From the NCBI GenBank assembly GCA_031216915.1, contig CM062296.1:62485084-62549083 (forward strand): a stretch of 64,000 bases of DNA. The letters run 5' to 3'. Shown here piece by piece: positions 48,143 through 59,833 of the stretch; the first letter of the stretch is position 1, and the number at the start of each line of letters is the position of its first letter. The position numbers and the translations under genes are program-made. The notes under the pieces are model-generated. The model searched no databases. It had not been told where the DNA came from and was given only the letters and a program-made list of their open reading frames with translations. The stretch comes from Pictodentalium vernedei (Eukaryota; Mollusca; Scaphopoda; Dentaliida; Dentaliidae).

Positions 48143-49231
48143 TAGGAACACAAATATATATCATTGTGATGGTGATAGGTGGTGTCACTGTGCGTGCGGG
48201 ACACGCGAAGCCGTGCTGAAGTTGGGAAAAGCCTTATATAGTTCTTGGCAGGTTCAATCTCATATTTTATTAAGGAGTTGTAAGTTGTATTCATTTCTAT
48301 TTAATATAGGTGTTAATATCACTTTCACTACATATGCCTTTTTTATCAGCCGCCTGTGCCGTGTAGTACCAATCTACAGGAACACTAAACTATGCGGAAA
48401 ATGAAAATCTGTATCATCATGTGTCCTATATGGTTCTTATGTCTTCTATGTTCCCTATACAGCTCCTCGGCCATGCTTTCCATGTCCGCTGTATATAACC
48501 TCCATTGGACCTTCGGTGAATTAAGTCAAAGACCAATGAAAGGAATAGCTTCTGGGCATAAATATTCTTGTCACTTTCCAGCTGACTCCTTTTGTAAAGA
48601 CGGATTTCTATAGCAGCAGACTGACCTTCTAAAATGTCCCAATAAGGTGGATTCTGCGAATGGAATTTCTTATGCGCTATCACATAAATACATCACAGTA
48701 CGACTAACAGTCTCTCATACGTCAAGTACCCTACCATGCACTGGGCCAGTGCACTTTTGTGGACCGATTGAAGGTTAGATGGATGCAGCAATGTGTTTGA
48801 GCCTAATATTACTTGGCCAAGGGCAGAGATCGAAATAGGGCGAAATAGGCTCACAAGTTTTTAGAGATGTCACAAGCCAGTAGTAATGACAGGAATTTTC
48901 TAGGGGTAGTTGTAGTCGAGTCAGAAGCAGTAGTACAAACAGACTCCCATGCGGCTTGTAGTGGTGTGGTAGCAGCTGTGATGTGCACACAATGTTCCAA
49001 TAAGACCAAAATTCGCGTCCTCTGATTGGGCAGTCTGACTTCACCAAGTTGAATATTTGAAAAGATGATAACAATAGGAGGAGGTGCAAAGTGCATAATG
49101 CATACAAAATCGTATTTGTCGAAGCCTCTGATCATTCTATGAATGTATACCCACAATCCATTTATAAATTGTCGAGGTTATTCCATCTTAGTTCAAATCA
49201 TGACCTGTATCTAAGTTAATGACTTCCTGTT
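48143..49231. other. No gene assigned
   Basis: Contains a 73-codon plus reading with a hydrophobic start (48392-48613) and overlapping minus readings, none with a domain or splice support. Confidence 0.35.
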
Positions 49232-49383
49232 GTCCAGTGGTGTCGAGGGGTACACGAGAGGTTTACTTACTAAATTTGTTATCGTTAAAATTGCATTGTT
49301 CATTCAAGTTGCTTAGTTTGTTTCAGGATGCATGTTTTGGGCTATTGGGACATACACGTTATTGTGGTGAATTGACGGTAACA
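49232..49383 (+). repeat. Family J dispersed repeat, copy 2
   Basis: gtccagtggtgtcgaggggt, cacgagaggtttacttacta, attgacggtaac. Same order and spacing as copy 1. Confidence 0.55.
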
Positions 49384-50586
49384 AGGTCTGAAGTTTGCGG
49401 TTCGAGGTGAATGTTCACGTCTGAATTGAACTGCGAGCTTCTGATCATGCCATATATTGCGCGTACATTGTGCAATAGCACACAAATACATATCTGCACA
49501 TTCCGTGTGTTCCCATGTGTTGCATGTCTCCTACTATCACACATGCACATCTCGGCACACCCAGTGTGTGCTACAAGTGTCGTGTGTACATTGAGCACAA
49601 TCGCACAGGTACATCTATATATTTGGCCACACACTTGGACAATGGACTAAAAAGTTAGTTATCGACTAAGGTAATTAGTTGTTTTTAATCCTGATTTGAT
49701 TATTCAGGAACAGAGAGGAATAGGTATGCTAGTTTAAGAACAGGAAGTAGATTGTGTATCGGAAATGAAGACTTTTCGAGATTTTGAAAAAGATGAATAA
49801 TGTTCGTTGTTAGATTCGGTACTTTGCGGTAATTGTCGGACGAATTCCGATAATTACAGTACAGTCGCCGTGGGCAGGCACTTTTCCACATGTCCACAGT
49901 GGGCGCCCACTGATTTTCCACAGACATCCGTTTGATACCAATTTCTGTGGACTCTGTGGGCATGTAGTTCTGTGGGCAAAAGCCTGTGGACTTCTGTGGA
50001 AAAGATTACTGAACGATGATAATGCCGAACGGCAGTGTCCACATAATTAATCCGAAACACGTCTGCCCAGAGAAATGTAACTGGAAGTAATTTTTAACAC
50101 GTCTTGAGAGAATATGACTCTGATTAAAAATATTTATTTCTTCATCATTTCAATTTGCAAGCACAGGCATATGGTCATTTGTGTATTTACAAAAAGGAAA
50201 AAATTGATAACTTGTTAAAATTACGTCACATTTTCTCAATCTGAAAAGTGAATAGCACAACCTACACTGTGAAAACAAGACATACAGTGACAAACCCATG
50301 TCGATTGCGAACGGGTGCTTTGAAAAAAAATGTGTACAAAACGCAAAAAATAGTTGAAAATAAAAGATTGCACCTGCGAATATCGCTGATATGCAATTAT
50401 GTATTGACATGATCTTTCTGTTAAACCGAATCTGTTTTTCGATCGACTATTGAACAATTCGTTCGCTTTCGTTGACAACTCTAAGCTCGGGCGGGAAGGG
50501 AACATTCGGCTAATAGAATTTTCGGCCTGGAATTATTTTGACAAAGGAACATCAGCTCGGGGAAATTAGCGCCGAGTACTCAGGCC

Positions 50587-50589
50587 CAT

Positions 50590-50644
<55 letters not shown>

Positions 50645-50645
50645 T
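50587..50645. repeat. (ATTT)n microsatellite inside the 4.45 kb element
   Basis: About 15 TTTA units. It could mark the tail of a lost SINE, but no body is visible beside it. Confidence 0.9.
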
Positions 50646-50693
50646 GCAGAAAGAGGCTAATAATGACACCACCTCCTGGCCTTGAACTTTTTT

Positions 50694-51912
50694 TAATTCT
50701 GATTGTTCAGCGTACAATACAAATGCATCGTCAAATTAATTTCGTTTTTTATACCCCCGTCAGTCCGTCTGTCCGTCAGTCCTTCCGTCGCAAAATTGTT
50801 TAATGGAGGGTACCGTCATGCTGTAATTTTAACTTAGATTTTTTTAAATTCTTCTGCTTTCATTTGGGATATATTATCTGATAGTTCAGCATACAATAAA
50901 AATGCATTGTCAAATTAATTTCATTTTTTTTAACCTGACCCTATCGATAAATTACTTCTGAATTATTCACTAAAAAGTGCAATATGAAAGTCACCCTTTC
51001 TTTTTAACCTGGCCCTATCGATAAATTACTTTGGAATTATTCACTAAAAAGTGCAATATGAAATTCGCACTTTTTAGTGGATAATTTCGGAGTAATTTTG
51101 ATAGTTCAGCGTACAATAAAAATGCATCGTCAAATTAATTTCGTTTTTTTTTTTAACCTGGCCCTATCGATAAATTGCATTGGAATTATTCACTAAAAAG
51201 TGCAATATGAATGTCGCACTTTTTAGTGGATAATTTCGGACTAATTCTGATTGTTCAGCGTACGATAAAAATGCATCGTCAAATTAATTTCGTTTTTTTT
51301 TTACCTGGCCCTATCGATAAGTTACTTTGGAGTTATTCTCTAAAAAGTGCAATATGAAATTCGCACTTTTTAGTGGATAATTTCGGAGTAATTTTGATAG
51401 TTCAGCGTGCAATAAAAATGCATCGTCAAATTAATTTCGTTTTTTTAACCTGGCCCATTGGATAAATTACTTTGGAATTATTCACTAAAAAGTGCAATAT
51501 GAATGTCGCACTTTTTAGTGGATAATTTCGGAGTAATTCTGATTGTTCAGCATACGATAAAAATGCATCGTCAAATTAATTTCGTTTTTTTTTAACCTGG
51601 CCCTATCGATAAATTACTTTGGAATTATTGACTAAAAAGTGCAATATGAAATTCGCTCTTTCTAATGGATAATTTCGGAGTAATTTTGATAGTTCAGCGT
51701 ACAATAAAAATGCATCGTCAAATTAATTTCGTTTTTTTTTAACCTCGTCCATTGGATAAATTACTTTGGAATTATTCACTAAAAAGTGCAATATGAATGT
51801 CGCACTTTTTAGTGGATAATTTCGGAGTAGCTAATTCTGATTGTTCAGCGTACAATAAAAATGCATCGTCAAATTAATTTCGTTTTTTTTTAACCTGGCT
51901 CTATCGATAAAT
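50694..51912 (+). repeat. Tandem array, ~147-bp unit with internal hairpin
   Basis: Units are marked by gttcagcgtacaataaaaat at about 50704, 50884, 51104, 51253, 51400, 51545, 51692 and 51843. The last six are spaced 145-151 bp. Each unit has a T run, aacctggccctatcgataaa, and a hairpin (attcactaaaaagtgcaata with cgcactttttagtggata). The first two units are diverged or partial. Alternate units differ in the same way (gattgttcag versus gatagttcag), hinting at a two-unit higher order. Confidence 0.85.
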
Positions 51913-52638
51913 TATTATGTACATGTATATTTTTAATTGTTAAAGTGAAAGAATGAACAAATAGAAACCAAACATTTTTATTCTCTTGGTTGTTATCATT
52001 TTTCTGAAAGATTGTTTGTTATTCATCAATGATTAAATTAATTAACTTGATTGACTTATGTTAATCGGCAGTTAATGGTGCTCTTGTGTTTATGATTTAT
52101 GACCTGCTATAATCCTTCTGAAGTAGTTTTGCAGAAGTTAGTGGCATGTGTATACTATATACAGCAGCGTTTCAAAGGATTAAAAACTTCAAACGACTTG
52201 TGTTCACGAGACTAATGGATCTATCTTGTCTGACGCAGACCACTGGGGCTAACTTTAATTAATATCGACGGGGTAGGGTTAAAAACCAACATCAGGTATT
52301 GGTAAGCGAATACTCGAGAGGTGCTTATCCCACTGGTAATGGACCGATCCCCGTGGGGATCCCGGGAAGTGAAGCAGTGCTTGTTCATTGTGGTAAACAA
52401 GCCCTGCTTCACTGGTGGATTATGACCCAGCAACCAATGCTTGGGGTAGAAGTTGTTTTTCTGAAATTATACTCTCAACTCTTGATTCGAATTTCGAAGA
52501 CAGCGCGGTAGCTGTCGCGAAAACGAACCGGAACTTTGCAGAAGGGGAAGATAAAAATGACGCCGTGAGGGGGAACTGGAGAGGCCTTATTTGGTGACGA
52601 TAAATTCATAATTGGTGGAAATATCCCTCCTTTTTTAT

Positions 52639-52888
52639 TTAACCCTTTACCTAACGTAACGGCCAAAACCGGCCAGCGCTATACACGAAAAGCGCCATTC
52701 AATCTATTTTATATTTTGACTTTTTGTTCCCAAAACATAGGTTATGACCCCTCATTCGAACGAGCGCGTCACGCTCGTTCCAATGAGGGGTCATGACCTA
52801 TGTTTTGGGAGCACAAATGAAAATTTTTAGTTACAGTAAAAGATTTTTCACGAGTGTCGTCTACTCCTAGCGTTAGGTAAAGGGTTAA
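52639..52888. mobile_element. Family A hairpin MITE inside the 4.45 kb TA-flanked element
   Basis: TTAA on both sides. Ends ccctttacctaacgtaacgg and cgttaggtaaaggg, with a hairpin core of about 40-bp arms centred on GAGCGCGTCACGCTC. Confidence 0.7.
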
Positions 52889-53034
52889 CAAATGGCAAAC
52901 AGATGAGTAGAAAAATATCACATGGTCCACAAGCTTTTTAGTTCTGGTCATTGGACATCGCCATTCGCCAACATCATCACATTCACATCATTCGCACCTC
53001 TGACTTCAGAGTGTGAGCACCTGATTAATCAATC

Positions 53035-53811
53035 ATGGATACACTGGAATTACCAGAAAGACTCGTCAGAACCATCTCAGCTCTGGGCATCTCTTGCCCT
53101 GTCACCTGGACTGTCCAGGAGACAGGTAAGAGAGTCCACCTAAGCCTGGAATTTAAAATAGAGACAACCAAGTCCCCCCCCCCCCTTCGGGGAGAGGTAG
53201 TACCTTTGGCGAGAGGATTCCCACTCCTACTGGTCCTCACCCGAAGGGCCACAGAGGCACTGAAGAGAGAAAGAGAAAGAACAGGTAGAAGAGTCCATCG
53301 ACCAAGCGCAGGGACGCCCGGCTCTTGGAGGCATCCCGGTAGGGGCAGAAAGAGGTGAGCGAGAGGATGGAGGTTCTGGAGGCAGTCGCCAGTTCCCCTC
53401 CTAGTCCCACTAGTACACCCAATCAGCTGCCAGCTCCTGAGACGGAACTGTTGGATGAGGAACGTCTGGTGGAGACTGAGGAGGAACTGGAGGTTGCGTT
53501 TTCACCACCTCCCACCCCTCACTCCCCACTTCCTTCTCTACCGGATAGCCCGAGTGTGTCGATCACAGCAAAACAGCCACCTCAGTCTGCAGCCACCACC
53601 GAAGACATGAAGAGAGCAATAGAACGAGCAAATGAGATAGGATAACAAGCCATCTCCGAAACCCGTGAGTTCACGGAAAAATCCCAGGCAAACTCCAAAA
53701 AGGCATTAGACGCAATCCAATCACTAAACTCAACATCATCGACTTCCACATTATCATCTCAACCACCTCCAAAGAAAAAGAGCCGGAAGAAGCCCATGCG
53801 GGGGTAAGCCT
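53035..53811 (+). pseudogene. Unrecognised proline-rich, basic-tailed ORF region, broken
   Basis: An open stretch at 53035-53358 begins MDTLELPERLVRTI and has a TWTVQETGKRVHLSL block. It ends in an Arg-rich region, next to a GTGAGC that could be a splice donor. A second stretch (53355-53645, another frame) is Glu- and Pro-rich (SPPSPTSTPNQLPAPETE). Sequence to 53811 in the same frame encodes a predicted helix and a basic tail (KKKSRKKPMRG). Composition is GC-rich compared with the surroundings. The layout resembles small accessory proteins of invertebrate mobile elements, but I cannot name the family. It has at least one break. It lies inside the candidate 4.45 kb transposon. Confidence 0.35.
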
Positions 53812-54823
53812 CCCCCCTCCTTCCTTTTCCTCCTCTACCACGCCTTGACATTCAACAAAAAATGAACAGTCAACGAGGGTCGAAAGGGGCTTGCCCCAAA
53901 CCGTCCCTGCGCGACTTCGGCGCGCGAAACCATTCCGTCCGAGCTTTTTAGTTTCTGCATTTTCGTCGGTTGGATTATCAAGGGAATTTGTCGTGACAGG
54001 GGAGAACAGAAACTAGTCTGATATTTTGACCTCCTTCCGATGTTAACGGATTTTTTTTCTTAGCTATCGTGTAGAAAAATTACGTAACATAAATATTGTA
54101 GTAGTGTAATAAAAAGTCAGATCATGTGGACTCCACGGGAATTGCCGTGTTAGTTATTAATTCTGTGGGCAAGTAGGTAGCATGCCCATGGTCTAGAAAA
54201 ATCTCTGTCCACAGAAATTTATGTGGGCAGTTGAAAGGTAATTTGCCCACGGTTTTCCACAACCACTGTGGACATGTGGAAAAGTGACTGCCCACGGCGA
54301 CTGTACTGTAGATGCACCCCTACCCAGTGGAATATACCATTCGACCTCACCAAAGTTATAGCAACCACGAATTAATAATTACATTGTTAATGTAGTTATA
54401 CGTTTTGGGTCCAAATACTCAATTCCCATTGGTCAGCCGGATGAAAACGTCATGACCAAATGTAATTCATTTTCCAATGAATACATTTGGTCGAACTTTG
54501 GCCCGCATTTACGGTAGAGCGCAGTTGACAGAATGCAATTCGGGTGGTGTTTGGGCGGGTTTTTTAACTTTTAACGTCTCTCGCAGTGATCAATTCCGCT
54601 GCTGTTTCTCTGGTGACATTTACCAACTGTTGCATAAAGCCCGTTACTAAAATACTCGCTTCCATTTCCAAAGTTGTGAAAATTAAAAATCAGAGTTGTG
54701 CGCTTTGTCTTTTGTGTGAGGGTGGTTTTTCGCCTCGTTCGTTCGTATATGTATTATTTCGTCTTTCTGCTTTGTTGTTCGGTACAAAGTAGTTTAAACA
54801 GTTACGGAATGTAATTATAAGGG

Positions 54824-54967
54824 TTGAATGTAATTTTTATAATCTTTATTGGAGTATGAACGTGTGGGAATGGGTACAAATTGTATGAATCCCTTCAGGA
54901 TTCATACAATTTGTACCCATTCCCACACGTTCATACTCCAATAAAGATTATAAAAATTGCATTCAAT
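54824..54967. repeat. Near-perfect long hairpin, ~67-bp arms
   Basis: ttgaatgtaatttttataat, cgtgtgggaatgggtacaaa and tgtatgaatccc pair with the right arm with hardly a mismatch; loop near ccttcagg. Such a clean long hairpin suggests a recent origin or selection. Confidence 0.85.
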
Positions 54968-55526
54968 TCTTAAATGAACGAACTCCAGTAAACATAAAAG
55001 GACAACGAAAACACCTCTCACATTAACAATATGTGTTGCTCGTGCCCGTTAACACTATTCAACACATGAAATAACGTACAATAACACCACGACCATACAT
55101 TAACATCACGCGGCATACCGCAACAATCACACACCAACTACAATTCACCACGACATGGCATTCTACTTTATAGAGGTACCTCAAATCATGCCAACTTTCA
55201 ACATACTTCGCACCCTGCTCTGTTGAAACGTGTTTTGGAAAGCAACAAACAAAAAAAAAAAACGCCTCATCTGCTTGCAGATGAAAGGTAGGTCAGTACA
55301 GTACGGTGGTCGTGAAAAAGGTCAAAATCCATTCGTGGTAATTTTCCACGCATGCATTAAAAGTGAATTTCCAACATGAATCGAGTTTAACTTACATGTA
55401 CTTGAGGCAACTCATAATTGGAACATTACAAAACGTGGCACTGCTCTTAATGAGTTTTTTTTTCGTGCATTGATCCCGATTGACATTCAGCCTATGTGGA
55501 CCAATATACATATGTGTTATGTGCAC

Positions 55527-55666
55527 ATTGTGCTTGTACATAGTCTTTTATCCCGATGAGACTAGTTTTTAGGGACGTGTAGCTACGAGACGCGCTTGTG
55601 CGACGAGTCGCTCTTCCTCCCCGTAAACGAGTGGAGTAGCGATAAAAGGTTATGTACAAGCACAAT
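55527..55666. repeat. Inverted repeat (family P), copy 2
   Basis: attgtgcttgtacatagtct pairs with tatgtacaagcacaat, and tttatcccgatgagact with agtagcgataaaagg. GC-rich loop. Confidence 0.6.
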
Positions 55667-55851
55667 ACCTTGATAAAGCATTTTTTACATTAACAAAATG
55701 GTGATGATAGATTTAGAACCATATTTGGATAACGATGTTTTGTGGACGTAGATCACTTTTATTCCTCAGATTATCAGTAATCGTGTTTTTTTTGTATATT
55801 GATTCCAATGGACATTGGGCCAACTTGGAAAAGTATGCCACAGTTAAACTA

Positions 55852-56097
55852 CAGTACAGTCGCCGTGGATTGGTCACTTTCCACGCATGGGCAATATTTC
55901 CACGGTCGCAATAATATTAGATTCCAAACACTAATTACAGGAATAATCATCAAAAATTTAATTAATGAAGCACCGGGTACAACCCGGTGCTTCATTAATT
56001 AAAATTGTGCTAATGGTGAATTTTACTACCTGGTAAACAGATGAGTGGACATAACTGCCCACGTGTGGATTACGACCAATCCACGGCGACTGTACTG
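55852..56097. mobile_element. Family E MITE, complete copy
   Basis: TA-flanked, 246 bp, with perfect 17-bp ends CAGTACAGTCGCCGTGG. Central hairpin ttaattaatgaagcaccggg pairs with its complement. Non-coding. Same terminal 17 bp as the 4.45 kb element at 49857. Confidence 0.85.
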
Positions 56098-57103
56098 TAT
56101 ATGAAACATTGGGACTGTCACGCCATAATATTCGTTCAGTGATACATTCTGTATAATCATGTAGGGTTAATATTTTATATCCAAGCATGCAGGCTTCGAT
56201 ACATCAATTTACTGGTATGTGACCACGATTGTTTTCGCCATGTAATCATGCAGCTAAGTGTCTAAAGTGTGCGGGGTATTCTGTCGGCAAGAAGCATGCT
56301 TTGTTTGCATGTAATATACGCTGATAGCGTTGGATGTTTGAGGTCATCGGGTATTCTTCTCAATGTTGTGAGAGTGGTAGTAGTGTTTGTGGCTGGAGTG
56401 CAGCAGTGTATGGTGTCCCTAAAGGAGGACTTGCACTGATGTAGCTGGCCGTTTTCAGCAGATCAGAGGTTCCGTTTTGTGATGTCATGCCTTAAAGCCC
56501 TTCACCCAAGTTGAGCAGTACTTATGAACACACGTAGACTACTATATGGCTTGAGAACTGATATGTGTTACAATAACGCCTGTGATTGTCGCAATTTGCT
56601 GATTTGAAGTATGTTTCGAGGGATGTTTACCGTTATCGTAATGTACTGTAATTTACAAATATATTTAACTTACCTGTGATACGGATGGCACATATTAACT
56701 GTTTTCCAAAAGACATGGGCTGTGAGATCGTATAGACTGTTTTGCGACATATGGAGAATCAACATTGACATTCATAAACCAGTATTTTAAGACATTGTGT
56801 ATACGTTTGGTTCTGATCAGTCCGTTTGTGTTCATTTTGCATTTCACGTTGTGTTCGTTTATAATTTATTATAATTTACTTTCACCGTTTAATTAAAATT
56901 GCATTCATTTTTAAACACATTAGTCATAATTTGTATACTTATATACTTGCCATTCTGGGGTGTCACCAAGAGAGTGTGACAGGGACACACTTAAACAACC
57001 TCGAGCAGTTTAACAAAGTTATGAACTCACGTGATTGACTGTTTGTCACTGCTCCTTTGATTTTAGGCAATTGGTTTTGCTTCACGTCAACTTCTTTAAC
57101 CAG
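56098..57103. other. No gene seen before the candidate exon
   Basis: AT-rich. No repeat family recognised. Confidence 0.4.
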
Positions 57104-57234
57104 TTGATATACGCGTGGCATCTGCTCCTAATTCCGTTACTGGTGCGCCTCTTGAAGACATCAAAGAATCGAATGAGAACGGCCCAGCTATACCTGAAAT
57201 ATTTCCGGAACAATATTCCAGAAAGAATGCCTGA
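57104..57234 (+). CDS. Possible terminal coding exon
   Basis: A pyrimidine-rich acceptor (acttctttaaccag, ending 57103) is followed by an open reading GAT ATA CGC and onward to TGA at 57232: DIRVASAPNSVTGAPLEDIK, then ESNENGPAIPEIFPEQYSRK, then NA. The composition looks like a cytoplasmic tail. A second open frame overlaps it (57035-57301). No homology is recognised and no partner exon is seen; weak evidence. Confidence 0.2.
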
Positions 57235-57817
57235 AATACCACTCGATCCTCGAAAAGGGTACGTTTTCATTATTGAATGGCCGATATGTTTTGATAATTA
57301 GCTTCCAAAGATATCAATGCAATTATACATTAAATGATATATGAAGCTTGATATTTTTGAATGTCATTGTAAATTAATTGAAATATCAAGTATTCAAATC
57401 CTTTAAAGTTTTTCCTGTAATATTTGGAAATTTTGATCGTATGATGTTATTAAACGGCTTGGTAAGAAGTGAAAATGTTCTATCGAATAACAATAACACT
57501 GTTATAATTAAATACCACAAACTATTCTACGAGAATATGTTATGTTCATTATGCATTGAGAAATTACCAATGAGAGAAATAATAAAGCTTGCATTGTTGT
57601 ATCATGTTCAACGTCAGCTGTTCAAGGACATTACATAGGAATTCATTCCCCAAATCGCATCCACCGCTACATCAGAACTGCAATACAAGTTTTAAAACTT
57701 GTTTCAACCCAGCATATGAGGTCATGCAACAAACCTCTCTCCTATCGATTTTTTGTATTTAAAATAGTTTCATGAAACTAGAAGTAGCCCACTTGCCGCG
57801 TATTGAACAGTGATGGG

Positions 57818-57982
57818 TAGTATTTGGTTGTAATGGTAAAATATTGGGTAGTATGTGGTAGTAATGAAAAAGTATTCGGCCGTATTTGGAAAGTATTATT
57901 TTGTATTGGCAAAATACTGGGTAGTATTGGTAAGTATTTGGCAGCAATGGAAGCATTTGGTAGTACTGGGGAAGTATTGCGT
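57818..57982. repeat. Degenerate minisatellite
   Basis: Loose repeats of the type gggtagtattggtaagtattt, with aatggtaaaatatt variants, about 25-30 bp each. A B MITE lies at its right edge. Confidence 0.6.
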
Positions 57983-57983
57983 A

Positions 57984-58294
57984 CAGTTAAAACTAGAAGT
58001 CCTGTCACGAATAGTGCGCTTATCTAGGCTTAATTGCGCGTTGGAATTGCGCGCAATTGCCATATCGAATGACGTCCAAAGCACCACAGGTTCTCCTGGT
58101 TACTCAAACACATGCAATGTTTCTGCCAATGGACCTCCGGGTTACCCGGAGGTCCATTGGCTGAAACATTGCTTGTGCACAGGCCATATGCACAAAATAT
58201 GATAGCTTTACTTGGGCCATAACGCGCACATTAACGCGCATATCAACGTGCTATTTGTGCGCATTTCATGACAGGACTTCTAGTTTTAACTGTA
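57984..58294 (+). mobile_element. Family B MITE
   Basis: Complete, TA-flanked copy with CAGTTAAAACTAGAAGTCCT ends. It is inserted at the edge of a degenerate minisatellite (57818-57982). Confidence 0.8.
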
Positions 58295-58620
58295 GTATTG
58301 CACTCTACAAGCAGCTAGGTTGCTTATATCCGAATTCCAAACCAGAGGCGCCCCAACTAAGCATTCACATTGTTTTCCAGTAGCGTTGTGGGGTTTCTTT
58401 GTTTTACAGCAGTCATCATAAACTTATTTATTTACTTATTGGGATTTATTACTTTGCAAAGTGTGATTTACTGGGATTTCCGGGGTTTGATTAATAACGA
58501 TAATTTCACAAGTGAATTATGCAATCAACAATTGTCTCATGTATCCGTGCGCGCAAACGAAGACGCTTTGCCGTGGATGTTATGGGGACTTCATTTTTTT
58601 TTTTGTTTTTTTTTGTTTTT

Positions 58621-58800
58621 TTAACCCTTTACCTAATATGAAAAGCAGACGAGTCTTACAAAAACAAATTCTTGAATAGCAATTATTTTCATTTTTTTTT
58701 CAAAAACATAGGTTATGACCCCTCATTGGAATGAGCTCGACGCGCCGTTTTTGAGAATAGCGCTGGTCGGCTTTGGCCGTTACGTTAGGTAAAGGGTTAA
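58621..58800. mobile_element. Family A MITE, half of hairpin lost
   Basis: TTAA-flanked ends ccctttacctaatatg and cgttaggtaaaggg. The left hairpin arm ends at aatgagctcgacg and the right arm is deleted. Confidence 0.65.
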
Positions 58801-58829
58801 ATAATATAATTATCATTAATAATGAAAAG

Positions 58830-58962
58830 TAATAAACAGAGTAATCGCTTGACTGGACTGGTTACGTGAAATAATTCGCGCACTCGTGTTTTTACAACGT
58901 TTCTCACCTTTCATGAATTATTTCACGTAGCCAGTCCAGTCATGTGATTACTCTCTATTTAT
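58830..58962. repeat. Inverted repeat, ~45-bp arms
   Basis: aataaacagagtaatcgctt and gactggactggttacgtgaa pair with ttcacgtagccagtccagtc and atgtgattactct. Loop near cgtttctcacc. The tail of SINE D9 abuts it. Confidence 0.7.
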
Positions 58963-59833
58963 TTAGTTATTGGGATTTAATGACAGTTTCGACATCCAAG
59001 GTCACCACGTAGCAGAGAGTTTTACGGTTGGAGGAAGCCAGAGTTCTGGGAGAGAACCATCCAGGCCTTTAAATTTTCCCCAACTAATGACGGTAAACGC
59101 TGTGCCAAAATAAAATAATTGCGCCCAAATTATGCGGAGTTTGAAACTTTTTCCAAAGTTTTGAAGTGTTTTGGCAATATATAGTTTGTTCAAGTTTCTC
59201 CGATGCTTGTAATATAGCTTGGAGCTTACCTCCGAATCAAACAATGCAACAGATAAATAACTTTTTAAAAAACTCACCGAGTTCGCCACAGAAAAGAATA
59301 GTCGTCGACAGTGCCGTAGTTCGCCACAGGAAAGCAATCGTCGTCGATAGCACAGTATCGTATACGACACTGTCGACGGGGAATTCTATCTGATCATGCA
59401 CATAAAGCTTGAGATCAATTATATTCATGTTTGTGGCATTTCTCAGTAAACGCGATGCCTAATTTACATTCAAAGAGACCTTTGGCTCGACACTGAGAAA
59501 CTAAGAAGCCTTCTCGAGTTAGTCGAGTAAACTTACGACAAAGGGTGGTGGGAGGGAACCAGTGATAATGGTGAAGACCTATAACAAGGGGTTGCAAACT
59601 ATCACTTTAAGACGGGGGACGTAATACCTAAAACTGACGCCATGAAGAAGGAAATACTGGTGTTTTTTTCTCCTACCATTCAGGCCATATTTGTCGTTAT
59701 GCCCAAATTACATTGATCTAAAGGTCTGGAACCACCGATCAACGAGGAGCAACTGCCAGATTCCCGAACGTACTTAGTACACAGCGCCACCGTGCCCACA
59801 CGTAGGCTATCGGAATTCGCCCAAAGGCACATA
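58954..59833 (-). mobile_element. SINE D9 split by a hAT-type insertion
   Basis: Tail and 3' body at 58954-59061 (ttattgggatttaatgac, ggaggaagccagagttctgg). The rest of the body is at 59729-59833 (gaggagcaactgccagattc, gcgccaccgtgccc). The 667-bp element between them is described separately. Confidence 0.65.
59062..59728. mobile_element. hAT-type non-autonomous element inside SINE D9
   Basis: Ends CAGGCCTTTA and TAAAGGTCTG are imperfect inverted repeats. The flanking SINE sequence is duplicated as gaaccatc (59054-59061) and gaaccacc (59729-59736), an 8-bp target duplication. The interior has a small inverted pair around gtcgtcgacagtgccgtag. No transposase reading is present. Confidence 0.7.

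Larger units (their letters stand above)
49857..54308. mobile_element. Candidate 4.45 kb TA-flanked transposon with long TIRs
   Basis: The left end starts CAGTACAGTCGCCGTGGGCA after TA. The reverse complement of the right end starts identically before TA. The first 47 bases of the two ends match except at one clear position (GGCAGGCAC against GGCAGTCAC). Inside each end lies a cluster of TGTGGGCA and TGTGGA motifs in both orientations (49905-50010 and 54165-54260), as expected for subterminal transposase binding sites. Internally there is an ATTT microsatellite, a ~147-bp tandem array, an A MITE, and an unrecognised proline-rich ORF region. No transposase is recognised, so it is probably non-autonomous. 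The alternative is two independent short elements that each lost one end. Confidence 0.55.

Noticed and set aside
48392-48613. 73-residue protein with a signal-like start
   Set aside because: Only hydrophobicity at the N-terminus; no domain, no splice sites, overlapping readings on the other strand.
50694-51912. CRISPR-like array
   Set aside because: Units are adjacent ~147-bp tandem copies without unique spacers, in animal DNA.
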